Assembly (NCBI RefSeq): GCF_010730955.1
Contig: NZ_AP022577.1
Coordinates: 3,782,001 to 3,846,000, forward strand
Reading direction: 5' to 3'
Source: Mycolicibacterium aubagnense
GTDB taxonomy: Bacteria > Actinomycetota > Actinomycetes > Mycobacteriales > Mycobacteriaceae
Length of the DNA stretch: 64,000 nt
Part shown: positions 51,414 through 64,000 of the stretch, piece after piece
How positions within the stretch are numbered: the stretch's first letter is position 1
Layout: each line of letters opens with the position of its first letter
The notes under the pieces: generated by a model
The model's database searches: none
The model's input: the letters and a program-made list of their open reading frames with translations, nothing else
Told to the model about the DNA's origin: nothing
Program-made: the position numbers and the translations under genes

Positions 51414-52916
51414 ATGTCGCTACCCGATGGATCGGTATTCGCCGGCTTCACCGTGGTCAGATCGCTGGGTGCCGGCGGCATGGGTGAGGTCTACCTGGCT
51501 GCGCACCCGCGGCTGCCGCGCACTGACGCGCTGAAGGTACTGCCGGCGTCGCTGTCCGCCGACGCCGAATATCGGCGGCGCTTCGAGCGCGAGGCCGACG
51601 CCGCGGCGACGCTGTGGCATCCGCACATCGTGGGCGTGCACGACCGCGGCGAATGCGACGGGCGACTGTGGATCTCGATGGACTACGTCGAAGGTTCCGA
51701 TGCCGGAAATGTGCTGCGGACGCAGTGCCCCGGTGGCATGCCGCGGGACCAGGTATTCGCGATCGTCACCGCGATTGCCGACGCACTGGACTATGCGCAC
51801 AGCCGCGGCCTACTCCATCGCGACGTCAAGCCCGCCAACATCCTGTTGGGCGCACAGGGCCCTGGCCGCGGCCGGGTGATGCTGGCCGACTTCGGGATCG
51901 CCCGGCGCGTGGACGATTTCGACGGACTGACGTCGACGAACATGACCCTCGGCACACCCGGCTACGCGGCGCCGGAACAACTGCTCGGTGAGGCGCTGGA
52001 TGGGCGGGCAGACCAGTATGCCTTGGCCGCCACGGCTTTTCAGCTGCTCACCGGCCAACCTCCGGGTGGTGATTCGACGCCCGTGGTGCTCATCAGTCAA
52101 CGGGTGAATGGTGTGGTGCCGAAGCTGGCCGAGGTCCGCCGTGATCTCGCGGATCTGGACCCCGTGATGGCGATCGCGATGGCCCGCCGGCCTGCCGACC
52201 GCTTCCCGTCCTGCGCGGATTTCGCCGCGGCGCTGGCGCGTGGCGCGGCGCCGACGCTGTCGCCGGCCGCCGCGGTACCCGGGGCGCCGACAGGTCGACC
52301 CGATCCGCCCGCCGCACCCGCCGGTCTTGTGCGTCAACCCGATCCGCCGGCCGCAGCGCGATCCGGACTGAGTCCGACGGCCTGGGCGCTCGGCGGAATC
52401 GGAGCCCTGCTGGTGCTGGCCCTGGTGTTCGTCGGCCTGGTCCTGATGCGTGGGCGTGACGAGCGCAGTGGCACAACGACTTCGGCGGAGGCCACCACCG
52501 CGGTGGGCACATCGGACGTCACGGTGACCTCGGCCGAATCCACCGCGCCGGAGCCGTCCGCCACCCTGGCGCCCACGACAGCGCGAATGGTGCTGCCCGA
52601 CGCCGATTCCCGTGGCTTCACCACGTACAACGGCGCTGCGCGGTGCGCCGGTGCCGACGAGGCCGCGATGATCCTGCGCACCGCCCAGTCGGCGGTGGTC
52701 ATCTGCCGCAGCAGCGTCGGCGTGCTGTACTACTTGGGCTATCGGCTGTCCGACGGCGCGAAGATCCGATTGGGGACCGTGCATGAGTCCGGTGACGGCT
52801 ACATCGCGATCAACGATCCCGACTCGGCCGAGTATCACGTCTCGTCGTCAGGCCTGGAGATCGTGCAGAACGGCAAAGTGCTGGCGTCTGAGCCTGCGGT
52901 CGAGTCTGCTCGCTGA
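51414..52916 (+). CDS. transmembrane Ser/Thr protein kinase (Pkn family)
   Basis: A 500-residue kinase starting at ATG 51414. The N-terminal kinase domain has the glycine loop GAGGMGEVY, Lys41 (ALKVLP), [11 protein letters not shown] with Asp137, DFG with Asp159, and GYAAPEQ. A Pro/Ala-rich juxtamembrane linker (about 280-320) precedes one membrane helix (about 322-345). The extracellular domain of about 155 residues begins with a Ser/Thr/Ala-rich stretch and contains two cysteines, which may form a disulfide. This architecture is that of PknF/PknH-like mycobacterial receptor kinases. It ends 36 bp before rmlA on the same strand, so co-transcription with the rhamnose operon is possible; the ligand is unknown. 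Confidence 0.88.
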   Translation: MSLPDGSVFAGFTVVRSLGAGGMGEVYLAAHPRLPRTDALKVLPASLSADAEYRRRFEREADAAATLWHPHIVGVHDRGECDGRLWISMDYVEGSDAGNVLRTQCPGGMPRDQVFAIVTAIADALDYAHSRGLLHRDVKPANILLGAQGPGRGRVMLADFGIARRVDDFDGLTSTNMTLGTPGYAAPEQLLGEALDGRADQYALAATAFQLLTGQPPGGDSTPVVLISQRVNGVVPKLAEVRRDLADLDPVMAIAMARRPADRFPSCADFAAALARGAAPTLSPAAAVPGAPTGRPDPPAAPAGLVRQPDPPAAARSGLSPTAWALGGIGALLVLALVFVGLVLMRGRDERSGTTTSAEATTAVGTSDVTVTSAESTAPEPSATLAPTTARMVLPDADSRGFTTYNGAARCAGADEAAMILRTAQSAVVICRSSVGVLYYLGYRLSDGAKIRLGTVHESGDGYIAINDPDSAEYHVSSSGLEIVQNGKVLASEPAVESAR

Positions 52917-52952
52917 GCACCTGGCGCGGTGTGCGTATGTCAGGATGGCCGG

Positions 52953-56241
<3,289 letters not shown>

Positions 56242-56283
56242 CAGCGCATTCCCGCCAAGCGGACGCTTGCTCGGGTGCGTTGA

Positions 56284-56796
<513 letters not shown>

Positions 56797-56835
56797 GCCG
56801 ACACGCCGTCGGCTCTGCGAACTGCGCCACGTCGC

Positions 56836-56997
56836 CTAGGGCCGGGAGCCGAGTTCCTGCCGGTATTCTGCGACTCGCTTTTCGAGCTCGGCGGCGTCGT
56901 CCGGCCGCCCTTCCTTACGGGCCAATTCGGCGCGCAAGGAGAGTTCGCGGATCGCGGTCCGAATGTCGTTGACGCTGTGCGTTTCTGTACGACCCAT
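56836..56997 (-). CDS. 53-residue charged small protein
   Basis: A short frame that reads MGRTETHSVNDIRTAIRE and continues as an amphipathic, highly charged alpha-helical protein to a TAG stop. It is rich in Arg, Glu and Ala. AAAGG lies about 9 nt upstream of the ATG on this strand. It is the last minus-strand frame after sdhB, 68 bp further downstream, and could share its transcript. Codon positions are GC-rich in the third base as expected for a real gene here. The function is unknown; a coiled-coil adaptor or regulator is possible. Confidence 0.6.
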   Translation of the reverse strand: MGRTETHSVNDIRTAIRELSLRAELARKEGRPDDAAELEKRVAEYRQELGSRP

Positions 56998-57065
56998 CTG
57001 GCTGCCTTTCGTATACGGATTGGCTGCCCTTCCGAGCCTACGCCCGCGATCCAGGCCCTACCGGC

Positions 57066-57818
57066 TCATCGCCGGAACAGTTTGTTGCCCAGCCAGACGA
57101 TCGGGTCGTACTTACGGTCGGCGACGCGCTCCTTCATGGGGATCAGCGCGTTGTCGGTGATCTTGATGTGCTCGGGGCAGACCTCGGTGCAGCACTTGGT
57201 GATGTTGCAGTAGCCCAGGCCGAACTCGTCCTGCGCCATGTCCTTGCGGTCCAGGGTGTCGAGCGGGTGCATGTCCAGCTCCGCCACGCGCATCAGGAAG
57301 CGCGGCCCGGCGAACGCCTGCTTGTTCTCCTCGTGGTCGCGCACCACGTGGCAGGTGTTCTGGCACAGGAAGCACTCGATGCACTTGCGGAACTCCTGCG
57401 AGCGCTCGACATCTTCCTGCTGCATCCGGTACTCGCCGGGCTTGAGGTCCTTGGGCGGCGCGAAAGACGGGATCTGGCGCGCCTTTTCATAGTTGAACGA
57501 CACGTCGGTCACCAGGTCGCGCATGATCGGGAACGCCCGCAGCGGGGTGACCGTCACGGTCTCGGCCGGGTCGAACGTCGACATCCGGGTCATGCACATC
57601 AGCCGGGGCCGGCCGTTGACCTCCGCCGAGCACGATCCGCACTTGCCGGCCTTGCAGTTCCACCGGACGGCCAGATCCGGGGCCTGCGTGGCCTGGATGC
57701 GGTGGATGATGTCGAGCACCACCTCACCTTCGTTGACCTCGACCTTGAAGTCGTCGAGGCCGCCGCCGGTGTCGTCACCGCGCCAGACCCGCAGATTGGC
57801 TTGGTAGCTCTCGCTCAT
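57066..57818 (-). CDS. sdhB: succinate dehydrogenase iron-sulfur subunit (Sdh1 type)
   Basis: A 250-residue protein, matching Rv0247c (248). The N-terminal plant-type [2Fe-2S] domain has CKAGKCGSCSAEV. The C-terminal domain has CIECFLCQNTC and CNITKCCTEVCPEHI for the other two clusters. It passes electrons from the flavoprotein to the membrane quinone site. ATG 57818 has GGAG 6 nt upstream. It follows the sdhA stop by 2 bp, so the two are translationally coupled. Confidence 0.93.
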   Translation of the reverse strand: MSESYQANLRVWRGDDTGGGLDDFKVEVNEGEVVLDIIHRIQATQAPDLAVRWNCKAGKCGSCSAEVNGRPRLMCMTRMSTFDPAETVTVTPLRAFPIMRDLVTDVSFNYEKARQIPSFAPPKDLKPGEYRMQQEDVERSQEFRKCIECFLCQNTCHVVRDHEENKQAFAGPRFLMRVAELDMHPLDTLDRKDMAQDEFGLGYCNITKCCTEVCPEHIKITDNALIPMKERVADRKYDPIVWLGNKLFRR

Positions 57819-57820
57819 GG

Positions 57821-59725
57821 CTAGCTCCGTTCCGGGTGGGCGGCCAGTTCGGCGTCGGTGTAGTACTTCTCCAGCTCAGACAGCTCGAAGCAGCCGAGCA
57901 ACTCGGCGGGCATCGGCACCTGCTGTTCCGGGGTGACGGTCACGTCGGGGACGATCGGATCGCCACCACCGGCGCTGCACACCAGCAGGATGTTGCGCCA
58001 GTCGGCGCTCATCTCCGGGTAGTCGTCGCGGGTGTGGCCGCCGCGGCTCTCGGTGCGCGCCAGCGCAGCCTTGGCCACACATTCGCTGACCAGCAGCATG
58101 TTCCGCATGTCGACGGCCAGATGCCAACCGGGGTTGAACTGGCGGTGGCCCTCGACGGTGATGTTGTGCATCCGGCGCTTGAGGTCGTCGAGCTTGCCCA
58201 GCGCCGCTTCGATCTCGTCCTTCGTGCGGATGATGCCGACCAGGTCGTTCATCGACTGCTGCAACTCGGTGTGCAGGGTGTACGGGTTCTCCGCGCCGAC
58301 GTGCTCGTCGAACGGTGCCAGGGCTTCCCGGGCCGCCGTGGCCAGAGAAGCATCGGACACCACGGGACGCGCGGGCAGCGCTTTCACGTACTGCGCCGCC
58401 CCGAGACCGGCCCGGCGTCCGAACACCAGCAGGTCGCTCAATGAGTTACCGCCGAGGCGGTTCGAGCCGTGCATACCGCCCGAGCACTCGCCGGCGGCGA
58501 ACAGACCCGGCGTCCGGGCCGCGCCGGTGTCCGGATCGACCTCGATGCCGCCCATGACGTAGTGGCAGGTCGGGCCGACCTCCATCTCGTCCTTGGTGAT
58601 ATCGACCTCGGCCAGCTCCATGAACTGGTGGTACATCGACGGCAGGCGCTTCTTGATCTCCTCGGTCGGGATACGCGAGGCGATGTCGAGGTAGACGCCG
58701 CCGTGCGGCGTGCCGCGGCCCGCCTTGACCTCGGAGTTGATGGCGCGCGCCACCTCGTCGCGGGGCAACAGGTCAGGGGTCCGCCGTGCGGAGTCGTTGT
58801 CCTTGAGCCACTGGTCGGCTTCTTCTTCGGTCTCGGCGTACTGCCCCTTGAACACCGAGGGGATGTAGTCGAACATGAACCGCTTGCCCTCGGAGTTCTT
58901 GAGCACTCCGCCGTCGCCGCGCACGCCCTCGGTGACCAGGATGCCCTTCACCGAGGGTGGCCAGACCATGCCCGTCGGGTGGAACTGGATGAACTCCATG
59001 TTGATCAGCGTCGCGCCGGCCCGCAGCGCCAGCGCGTGCCCGTCGCCGGTGTACTCCCAGGAGTTCGACGACACCTTGAACGACTTGCCGATACCGCCGG
59101 TGGCCAGCACCACCGCGGGTGCCTCGAACAGGACGAAGCGGCCCGACTCTCGCCAGTAGCCGAACGCGCCGGCGATGCGATCACCGTCTTTGACCAGCTC
59201 GGTGATGGTGCACTCGTGAAATACCTTGATCCGGGCCTCGTAGTCGCCGGTCTCGGCGAAATCCTCCTGCTGCAGCGAGACGATCTTCTGCTGCATGGTG
59301 CGGATGATCTCGAGGCCGGTGCGGTCACCGACGTGCGCCAGGCGCGGGTAGGTGTGGCCACCGAAGTTGCGCTGGCTGATCCGGCCGTCCTTGGTGCGGT
59401 CGAACAGGGCGCCGTAGGTCTCCAGCTCCCAGACGCGGTCGGGTGCTTCGCGGGCGTGCAGCTCGGCCATGCGCCAGTTGTTCAGGAACTTGCCGCCGCG
59501 CATGGTGTCACCGAAGTGCACCTGCCAGCTGTCCTTGGAGTTCGCGTTCCGCATGGACGCGGCGCAGCCGCCCTCGGCCATGACGGTGTGGGCCTTGCCG
59601 AACAACGACTTGCACACCACCGCGACGCGCAGGCCCTGCTCCCGGGCCTCGATGACCGCACGCAACCCCGCCCCGCCGGCTCCGATTACGACGACGTCGT
59701 ACTCGTGCCGTTCGAGTTCAGCCAT
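57821..59725 (-). CDS. sdhA: succinate dehydrogenase flavoprotein subunit (Sdh1 type)
   Basis: A 634-residue flavoprotein. The FAD-binding motif is DVVVIGAGGAGLRA at residue 9, followed by HTVMAEGGCAAS (FAD-linked region). Substrate-site segments are QFHPTG and GMHGSNRLGGNSLSDLL, and a late arginine/histidine active-site region surrounds GRGTPHGGVYLD. It oxidises succinate to fumarate and corresponds to Rv0248c. ATG 59725 has GGAG upstream. It lies between the membrane-subunit gene and sdhB in one operon. Confidence 0.94.
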   Translation of the reverse strand: MAELERHEYDVVVIGAGGAGLRAVIEAREQGLRVAVVCKSLFGKAHTVMAEGGCAASMRNANSKDSWQVHFGDTMRGGKFLNNWRMAELHAREAPDRVWELETYGALFDRTKDGRISQRNFGGHTYPRLAHVGDRTGLEIIRTMQQKIVSLQQEDFAETGDYEARIKVFHECTITELVKDGDRIAGAFGYWRESGRFVLFEAPAVVLATGGIGKSFKVSSNSWEYTGDGHALALRAGATLINMEFIQFHPTGMVWPPSVKGILVTEGVRGDGGVLKNSEGKRFMFDYIPSVFKGQYAETEEEADQWLKDNDSARRTPDLLPRDEVARAINSEVKAGRGTPHGGVYLDIASRIPTEEIKKRLPSMYHQFMELAEVDITKDEMEVGPTCHYVMGGIEVDPDTGAARTPGLFAAGECSGGMHGSNRLGGNSLSDLLVFGRRAGLGAAQYVKALPARPVVSDASLATAAREALAPFDEHVGAENPYTLHTELQQSMNDLVGIIRTKDEIEAALGKLDDLKRRMHNITVEGHRQFNPGWHLAVDMRNMLLVSECVAKAALARTESRGGHTRDDYPEMSADWRNILLVCSAGGGDPIVPDVTVTPEQQVPMPAELLGCFELSELEKYYTDAELAAHPERS

Positions 59726-59787
59726 GAAATAACTCCAAATTGTTGTGAATAATGGTGAAAATCAGAAGATTTCGTCGACGCCGAAAC

Positions 59788-60615
59788 TCATCCGACAAAC
59801 CTGAGGTCGTTGAACCACCCGGCAGACACGGCCATCACATAGAAGTCCGTGAACATCAAGGTGCCCAGCGTGATCCACGCGAACAGCTTGTGCCGGGTGT
59901 TGAGCTTGCTCACCTGGGTCCAGATCCAATACCGCACAGGGTGTTTGGAGAAGTGCTTGAGCCGGCCGCCGGTGACGTGCCGGCACGAGTGGCAGGACAC
60001 CGTGTAGACCCACAGCATGATGACGTTGCCCAGCAGGATGAGGTTGCCCAGACCGAACCCGAAACCGCTCGGCGAGTGGAACGCCACGATCGCGTCGTAG
60101 GTATTGATGAGCGAGATGATCACGGCCGCATAGAAGAAGTACCGGTGCGTGTTCTGGATGATCAGCGGGAGCCGCGTCTCACCGGTGTACTTGGCGTGCG
60201 GTTCGGCGACGGCGCACGCGGTCGGGGACTGCCACACGGTGCGGTAGTAGGCGCCGCGGTAGTAGTAGCAGGTCAGCCGGAACAGCAGCAGGAACGGCAG
60301 GGACAGCGCCGCGAAGGGGATCAGCGAGAAGGGTCCGTCAGCAGGCAGAATCTGCGGCCAGAAGTCGCTGGCCGCACCGCAGTTGACGCTCAGACAGGGC
60401 GAGTAGAACGGCGTCAGGTAGTGGTAGTCGGCGACGTAGAAGTGGTCCCGCTGGAAAGCCCGCGCGGTCGCATAGATGATGAACGCGGCGAAACCCAGAT
60501 CGATGAGAATCGGGGATTTGAGCCAGTTATCGGTCCGCAGGGTGCGCTGCGGTATCTGCGCACGCGTGGGGGAGAAGACGCCGGTCCCGGGACGGTTGGC
60601 GGCGGGTGCGCTCAC
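59788..60615 (-). CDS. succinate dehydrogenase membrane anchor subunit (Rv0249c-like)
   Basis: A 275-residue protein with about five membrane helices. Histidine pairs suitable for haem and quinone binding are visible, for example in YHYLTPFYSP and SCHSCRHVTGG. Length and position upstream of sdhA match Rv0249c, the cytochrome-b-type anchor of Sdh1. The start is GTG 60615 with GAGG upstream. It transfers electrons to menaquinone at the membrane. It lies 62 bp upstream of sdhA. Confidence 0.88.
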   Translation of the reverse strand: MSAPAANRPGTGVFSPTRAQIPQRTLRTDNWLKSPILIDLGFAAFIIYATARAFQRDHFYVADYHYLTPFYSPCLSVNCGAASDFWPQILPADGPFSLIPFAALSLPFLLLFRLTCYYYRGAYYRTVWQSPTACAVAEPHAKYTGETRLPLIIQNTHRYFFYAAVIISLINTYDAIVAFHSPSGFGFGLGNLILLGNVIMLWVYTVSCHSCRHVTGGRLKHFSKHPVRYWIWTQVSKLNTRHKLFAWITLGTLMFTDFYVMAVSAGWFNDLRFVG

Positions 60616-60722
60616 GAAGAAAGCCTCGATTCCGGTTGGGGACAGGGTCTGTCTATGAAGTTGGGACGGAGACGGATAGTGGGCGCACCATTCCTTGCCG
60701 GGAAGCCGCGCCCACCTCGAAA

Positions 60723-61013
60723 TCAGCCGCCGACGCCGCCGTCGTCGTTCACATCACGCCAGAAGTCACTGGAGTAGTCGTGATCGGGGATCACGATCTT
60801 CTCCTTGGTGTGCTGGTGCTTGATACCGCGGCTGAATTCCAGCTCTTCGACGTCGATATCGAGCCGTTCGATGTCGTTGATCATGCGTTCGGCATCGTTC
60901 GCGATACGGCGGGTGGCGGGGGAGTCCCCGTACTTGGCGGCCAACGAGGAGACGCAGCGACGGAGGCCGCCGATCAACTCGTGTAGTTCGGCGAGCTCAG
61001 TGGTAGTGGACAT
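60723..61013 (-). CDS. small conserved Sdh1-operon protein (Rv0250c-like)
   Basis: A 96-residue soluble, largely helical protein with a strong AAGGAGGT ribosome binding site. It is the first gene of the succinate dehydrogenase operon, 107 bp upstream of the anchor-subunit gene. Its position and size match Rv0250c. It has a helical N-terminal half and an acidic C-terminal tail (DFWRDVNDDGG). The role is unknown; conservation with sdh1 suggests assembly or regulation. Confidence 0.8.
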   Translation of the reverse strand: MSTTTELAELHELIGGLRRCVSSLAAKYGDSPATRRIANDAERMINDIERLDIDVEELEFSRGIKHQHTKEKIVIPDHDYSSDFWRDVNDDGGVGG

Positions 61014-61152
61014 CGGGCGACCTCCTTGGGCTGAAGGGTGTCATGGATCACATTACGACACCGGATGGTAGTCAGATCCGGAGATGAAAGTGAGACAGGT
61101 CACGTTTGTGGCCGCGGTGTCGGCGTGCCCGACGGATGCCTGTCGGTACGGT

Positions 61153-61917
61153 ATGAGCATGTCCGACGCGGTTCTGGCGCAGCGCGCCGAAGCACTATTG
61201 GCCCTGCACCAGCCCGGAAATCCGGTCGTCCTCCCGACCGTGTGGGACGCCTGGTCGGCGACGCTCGCGGTGTCCGCCGGATTCTCGGCGCTGACTGTCG
61301 GCAGCCATCCGGTAGCCGACTCGGTGGGCAAGCCCGACGGAGAGGGCATGTCGTTCGACGACCTCACCACGCGCGTCGCCCAGATCACCTCGGCAGTCGA
61401 GGTGCCGGTGTCCGTCGACATCGAATCCGGCTACGGCGAAACCCCCGGTCGCCTCATCTCAGGCCTGCTGGCCGCGGGTGCGGTGGGCCTGAACATCGAA
61501 GACACCGTGCACAAGGACGGTGGGCGCATCCGGGACGCGCAGGAACACGCCGACCTCGTCGGTGAATTGCGCAGGGCGGCAGACGCTTCTGGTGTCCACG
61601 TCGTGATCAATGCCCGGACCGACCTGTTCCTGCGCCAGATCGGCGATGAGGCGGACCGGTACGAACGCGCCGTGCAGCGGCTCAAGCTGTGTGCCGCGGC
61701 CGGGGCCGACTCCCTGTACCCGGTGGGCCGCCACGACGACGACACCCTGCGCCGGCTGGCCGCCGATCTGCCATTGCCGATCAATGCCATTGCGATCCCG
61801 GAGTCCGACGATCCCGCCTCCTTCGGACCGCTGGGTGTCGGGCGCATCAGCTTCGGACCGTTCCTCCAGCGGGCACTGGCTGTGCAGGCCGCCGATATTC
61901 TGGCGCGATGGCAGTGA
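61153..61917 (+). CDS. PEP mutase / isocitrate lyase superfamily enzyme
   Basis: A 254-residue TIM-barrel protein. Family motifs are LPTVWDAWSATLAV near the N-terminus, SVDIESGYG (Mg-binding acidic residues), LNIEDTVHKDGG and INARTDLFL. This matches the Rv1998c-like group of oxaloacetate hydrolase/2-methylisocitrate lyase relatives. The KKCGH signature of isocitrate lyase is absent, so true isocitrate lyase activity is unlikely. ATG 61153 or 61159 may be the start; earlier codons in the frame look non-coding. The end overlaps the next gene by 10 bp. The substrate is not known. Confidence 0.8.
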   Translation: MSMSDAVLAQRAEALLALHQPGNPVVLPTVWDAWSATLAVSAGFSALTVGSHPVADSVGKPDGEGMSFDDLTTRVAQITSAVEVPVSVDIESGYGETPGRLISGLLAAGAVGLNIEDTVHKDGGRIRDAQEHADLVGELRRAADASGVHVVINARTDLFLRQIGDEADRYERAVQRLKLCAAAGADSLYPVGRHDDDTLRRLAADLPLPINAIAIPESDDPASFGPLGVGRISFGPFLQRALAVQAADILARWQ

Positions 61918-62339
61918 GCGACAGCGACCACGAGCGCGGCGCCGACGAAAATTACGGGTTGTGGTGGGCCGCCGGCATTGCCGCCGCGGTGTTGTTGATC
62001 GTCCTGATCTACCAGGTAATTCAGACCTCCGGGGAGTCCGAACAGCCGTCCGGGCCGGCAGGTGAACCGACGGTGTTGACGACGCATCCGACGACCACCA
62101 AGCGGACGACGACTCGCACCACCACGACGACCACGACAACCACGACAACGACGACGGAAACCACGTCGGACACGTCGACCACGGACGAGACCAGCACGAC
62201 GTCGTCGACCAGCACCACCACCAGCGGGACCTACACGCCGTCGAGCACCGCCGGGTACGGGACCTACCCCACAACGACCACCACGATCTACAACCCGTAC
62301 AGCACGGCAACCACGGTCCCGCCCGCCGGCGTGGGGTAG
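61908..62339 (+). CDS. Thr-rich membrane-anchored protein
   Basis: A 143-residue protein starting at ATG 61908, within the last 10 bp of the upstream gene. An acidic cytoplasmic start (about 18 residues) leads to one transmembrane helix (about 19-41). Then comes an outer region of low complexity dominated by Thr and Ser (about 58-110) and a Tyr/Pro/Thr tail. The Thr-rich part could be an O-mannosylated wall-spanning stalk, as in several mycobacterial membrane proteins (inference). No catalytic domain is visible. Confidence 0.65.
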   Translation: MAVSDSDHERGADENYGLWWAAGIAAAVLLIVLIYQVIQTSGESEQPSGPAGEPTVLTTHPTTTKRTTTRTTTTTTTTTTTTTETTSDTSTTDETSTTSSTSTTTSGTYTPSSTAGYGTYPTTTTTIYNPYSTATTVPPAGVG

Positions 62340-62466
62340 ATCGCCGCAGGTCTGTGACCGGAGCCACTCACTTCACGGGCCATTTCCGGGCCATGTGAGA
62401 AGAGCGTGACGGTCGATTCACACGCGGCAACACAATCCGCAATATCGGCTCCCTACCTTGTGGAGC

Positions 62467-64000
62467 ATGGACGCGAAGAACCTTGTGGTCGTAGGCCACG
62501 GAATGGTCGGCCACCGCCTCGTCGAGGCGCTGCGCTCGCGGGATGCCGCGGGCCAATGGCGCATCACAGTGCTGTCCGAAGAAGCAGACGCCGCTTATGA
62601 CCGGGTGGGGCTCACGGGTTACACCGAGCACTGGGACCGGTCGAAGCTGGCGTTGCCCGGCAACGGATATGACGGCGACGGGTTGGTCGACCTGGTGCTG
62701 GCCGACAAGGTCGGCGGTATCGACCGCGCTACCAAGACTGTGGTGACCGAGGCGGGCCGCGGCATCGCGTACGACAAGCTGGTGTTGGCCACGGGCTCTT
62801 ACGCTTTCGTGCCGCCGGTGCCCGGCCACCAGCTCCCCGGCTGCTTCGTCTACCGCACCCTGGACGACCTGGACGGCATCCGCGCCGCCATGACCCGTTC
62901 GGCGGAACGCGGCAACAACACCGGTGTGGTCATCGGTGGTGGTCTGCTCGGCCTGGAAGCGGCGAACGCGTTGCGCCAGTTCGGAATGCAAGCCCACATC
63001 GTCGAGCGGGCACCGCGTCCGATGAACCAGCAGCTCGACGAAGCCGGCGGTGCGCTGCTGGCCCGCATGATCGGCAAGCTGGGCATCTCGGTGCACCTGG
63101 ATGTCGGCACCGACGCCATCGAGCCGCTCGATGAGGGCGTGCGTGTGCTGCTGAGCGACGGCACCCTGATCGACGCCGGCCTGGTCATCTTCGCCGCCGG
63201 CGTGCGTCCGCGGGACGAACTGGCCCGCGACGCCGGTTTGGAGCTGGCCGAACGCGGTGGCGTCCTGACCGACCTGTCCTGTGTGACAAGCGATCCCGAC
63301 ATCTACGCGATCGGTGAGGTAGCCGCCGTCGAGGGCCGGTGCTACGGCCTGGTCGGTCCCGGCTACACCACCGCCGAGGTGGTCGCCGACCGCCTGCTCG
63401 GTGGCGCTGCGGAATTCCCCGAGGCCGACATGTCGACCAAGCTGAAGCTGCTCGGCGTCGACGTCGCGAGTTTCGGTGACGCCCAAGGTGTTACGCCCGA
63501 CTGCCTGCAGGTCGTGGTCAACGACCCGGTAAAGCAGACCTATGCCAAGCTGGTGCTGTCCGACGACGCCCAGACCCTCTTGGGTGGCATCCTGGTCGGT
63601 GACGCGTCATCGTACGGCGTGCTGCGCCCGATGGTCGGCGAGGCGCTGCCCGGCGATCCGCTGGCACTGATCGCTCCGGCCGGATCCGGAGAGGGGGCGA
63701 GCGCACTCGGCGTGGGCGCCCTGCCGGACACCGCGCAGATCTGCTCCTGCAACAACGTCACCAAGGGCGACCTGTGCGGCGCGATCGAAGGCGGTTGCTC
63801 GGACGTCGCCGGACTGAAGGCCTGCACCAAGGCCGGAACCTCGTGTGGCTCTTGCGTTCCGCTGCTCAAGCAGCTCCTGGAGGCCCAAGGCGTCGAGCAG
63901 TCCAAGGCGCTGTGCGAGCACTTCCCGCAGTCGCGGGCCGAGCTCTTCGAGATCATCTCGGCCACCGAGATCCGGAAGTTCTCCGGCCTGATCGAGAAGT
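62467..64000 (+). CDS. nirB: assimilatory nitrite reductase large subunit, 3'-truncated
   Basis: The first 511 codons are present; the frame runs off the right edge. Features in order: N-terminal FAD domain (LVVVGHGMVGHRLVEAL), TGSYAFVPPVPG, the NAD domain (VVIGGGLLGLEAANAL), AIGEVAAVEG, and a BFD-like [2Fe-2S] domain with CSCNNVTKGDLCGAI and CGSC near residues 420-465. The sirohaem domain lies beyond the window. NirB reduces nitrite to ammonium with NirD. The location after the sdh operon matches Rv0252. ATG 62467 gives the standard N-terminus. Confidence 0.95.
   Translation, partial: MDAKNLVVVGHGMVGHRLVEALRSRDAAGQWRITVLSEEADAAYDRVGLTGYTEHWDRSKLALPGNGYDGDGLVDLVLADKVGGIDRATKTVVTEAGRGIAYDKLVLATGSYAFVPPVPGHQLPGCFVYRTLDDLDGIRAAMTRSAERGNNTGVVIGGGLLGLEAANALRQFGMQAHIVERAPRPMNQQLDEAGGALLARMIGKLGISVHLDVGTDAIEPLDEGVRVLLSDGTLIDAGLVIFAAGVRPRDELARDAGLELAERGGVLTDLSCVTSDPDIYAIGEVAAVEGRCYGLVGPGYTTAEVVADRLLGGAAEFPEADMSTKLKLLGVDVASFGDAQGVTPDCLQVVVNDPVKQTYAKLVLSDDAQTLLGGILVGDASSYGVLRPMVGEALPGDPLALIAPAGSGEGASALGVGALPDTAQICSCNNVTKGDLCGAIEGGCSDVAGLKACTKAGTSCGSCVPLLKQLLEAQGVEQSKALCEHFPQSRAELFEIISATEIRKFSGLIEK

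Noticed and set aside
61061..61081. Short inverted repeat CCGGAT...ATCCGG between the sdh1 operon and the PEP mutase gene
   Set aside because: Six-bp arms are expected by chance in GC-rich DNA; nothing else supports an operator.

Overview
The window looks like the chromosome of a rapidly growing, high-GC mycobacterium (Mycolicibacterium type). The evidence is a set of mycobacteria-specific lipid genes (papA3, mmpL10, a PE-PPE acyltransferase, a Gap/Sap family protein, a FadD23-like ligase and very large type I PKSs). In addition, a backbone at the right end matches the M. tuberculosis order Rv0245, Rv0247c-Rv0250c, Rv0252 (flavin reductase, succinate dehydrogenase 1, nirB). All identifications come from reading the translated sequence and from family knowledge; no database search was run.

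Layout. (1) 1-9.3 kb: an accessory, partly low-GC surface-glycan block. It holds a truncated O-antigen-ligase-like membrane protein, a methyltransferase, a lipoprotein, a Wzz/Wzc-like chain-length protein with a tyrosine-kinase domain, a DUF4012 membrane protein, a small secreted protein and an OafA-type acyltransferase. It closes with a perfect bidirectional terminator hairpin. (2) 9.3-26.3 kb: the core of a trehalose polyphleate (TPP) locus: a bimodular PKS (3697 aa, minus strand), then divergently papA3, mmpL10 and a PE-type acyltransferase. Five helically phased ~20-bp repeats lie in the divergent promoter region. (3) 26.8-46.8 kb: an inserted block of three co-directional genes: an Rv2949c-like chorismate pyruvate-lyase, a FadD22-like p-hydroxybenzoyl-AMP ligase/aroyl-carrier protein, and a 5735-aa trimodular PKS. 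The first PKS module is Pks15/1-like; modules 2 and 3 are a second copy of the TPP bimodular PKS. (4) 46.8-49.2 kb: Gap/Sap protein and FadD23-like FAAL, normal parts of a TPP locus. (5) 49.5-56.2 kb: AbiEi-like protein, CDP-diacylglycerol pyrophosphatase, Ser/Thr kinase and an rmlA-rmlB-rmlCD dTDP-rhamnose operon. (6) 56.3-64 kb: conserved backbone with flavin reductase, a 53-aa small protein, the succinate dehydrogenase operon, a PEP mutase/isocitrate lyase-family enzyme, a Thr-rich membrane-anchored protein and the 5' part of nirB.

How the genes work together. In known TPP biosynthesis FadD23 activates a fatty acid and the bimodular PKS extends it to polyunsaturated phleic acids. PapA3 acylates trehalose, MmpL10 exports the intermediate and the PE enzyme completes polyacylation. 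Here a second starter route appears to be grafted on. Chorismate would give p-hydroxybenzoate, FadD22 would load it, a Pks15/1-type module would build a p-hydroxyphenylalkanoyl chain, and polyphleate modules on the same polypeptide would extend it. The prediction is an aryl-capped (phenolic) polyphleic acid, possibly placed on trehalose by the shared PapA3/MmpL10/PE machinery. This hybrid of the phenolic glycolipid starter pathway with the TPP pathway is the main candidate for an undescribed system in the window.
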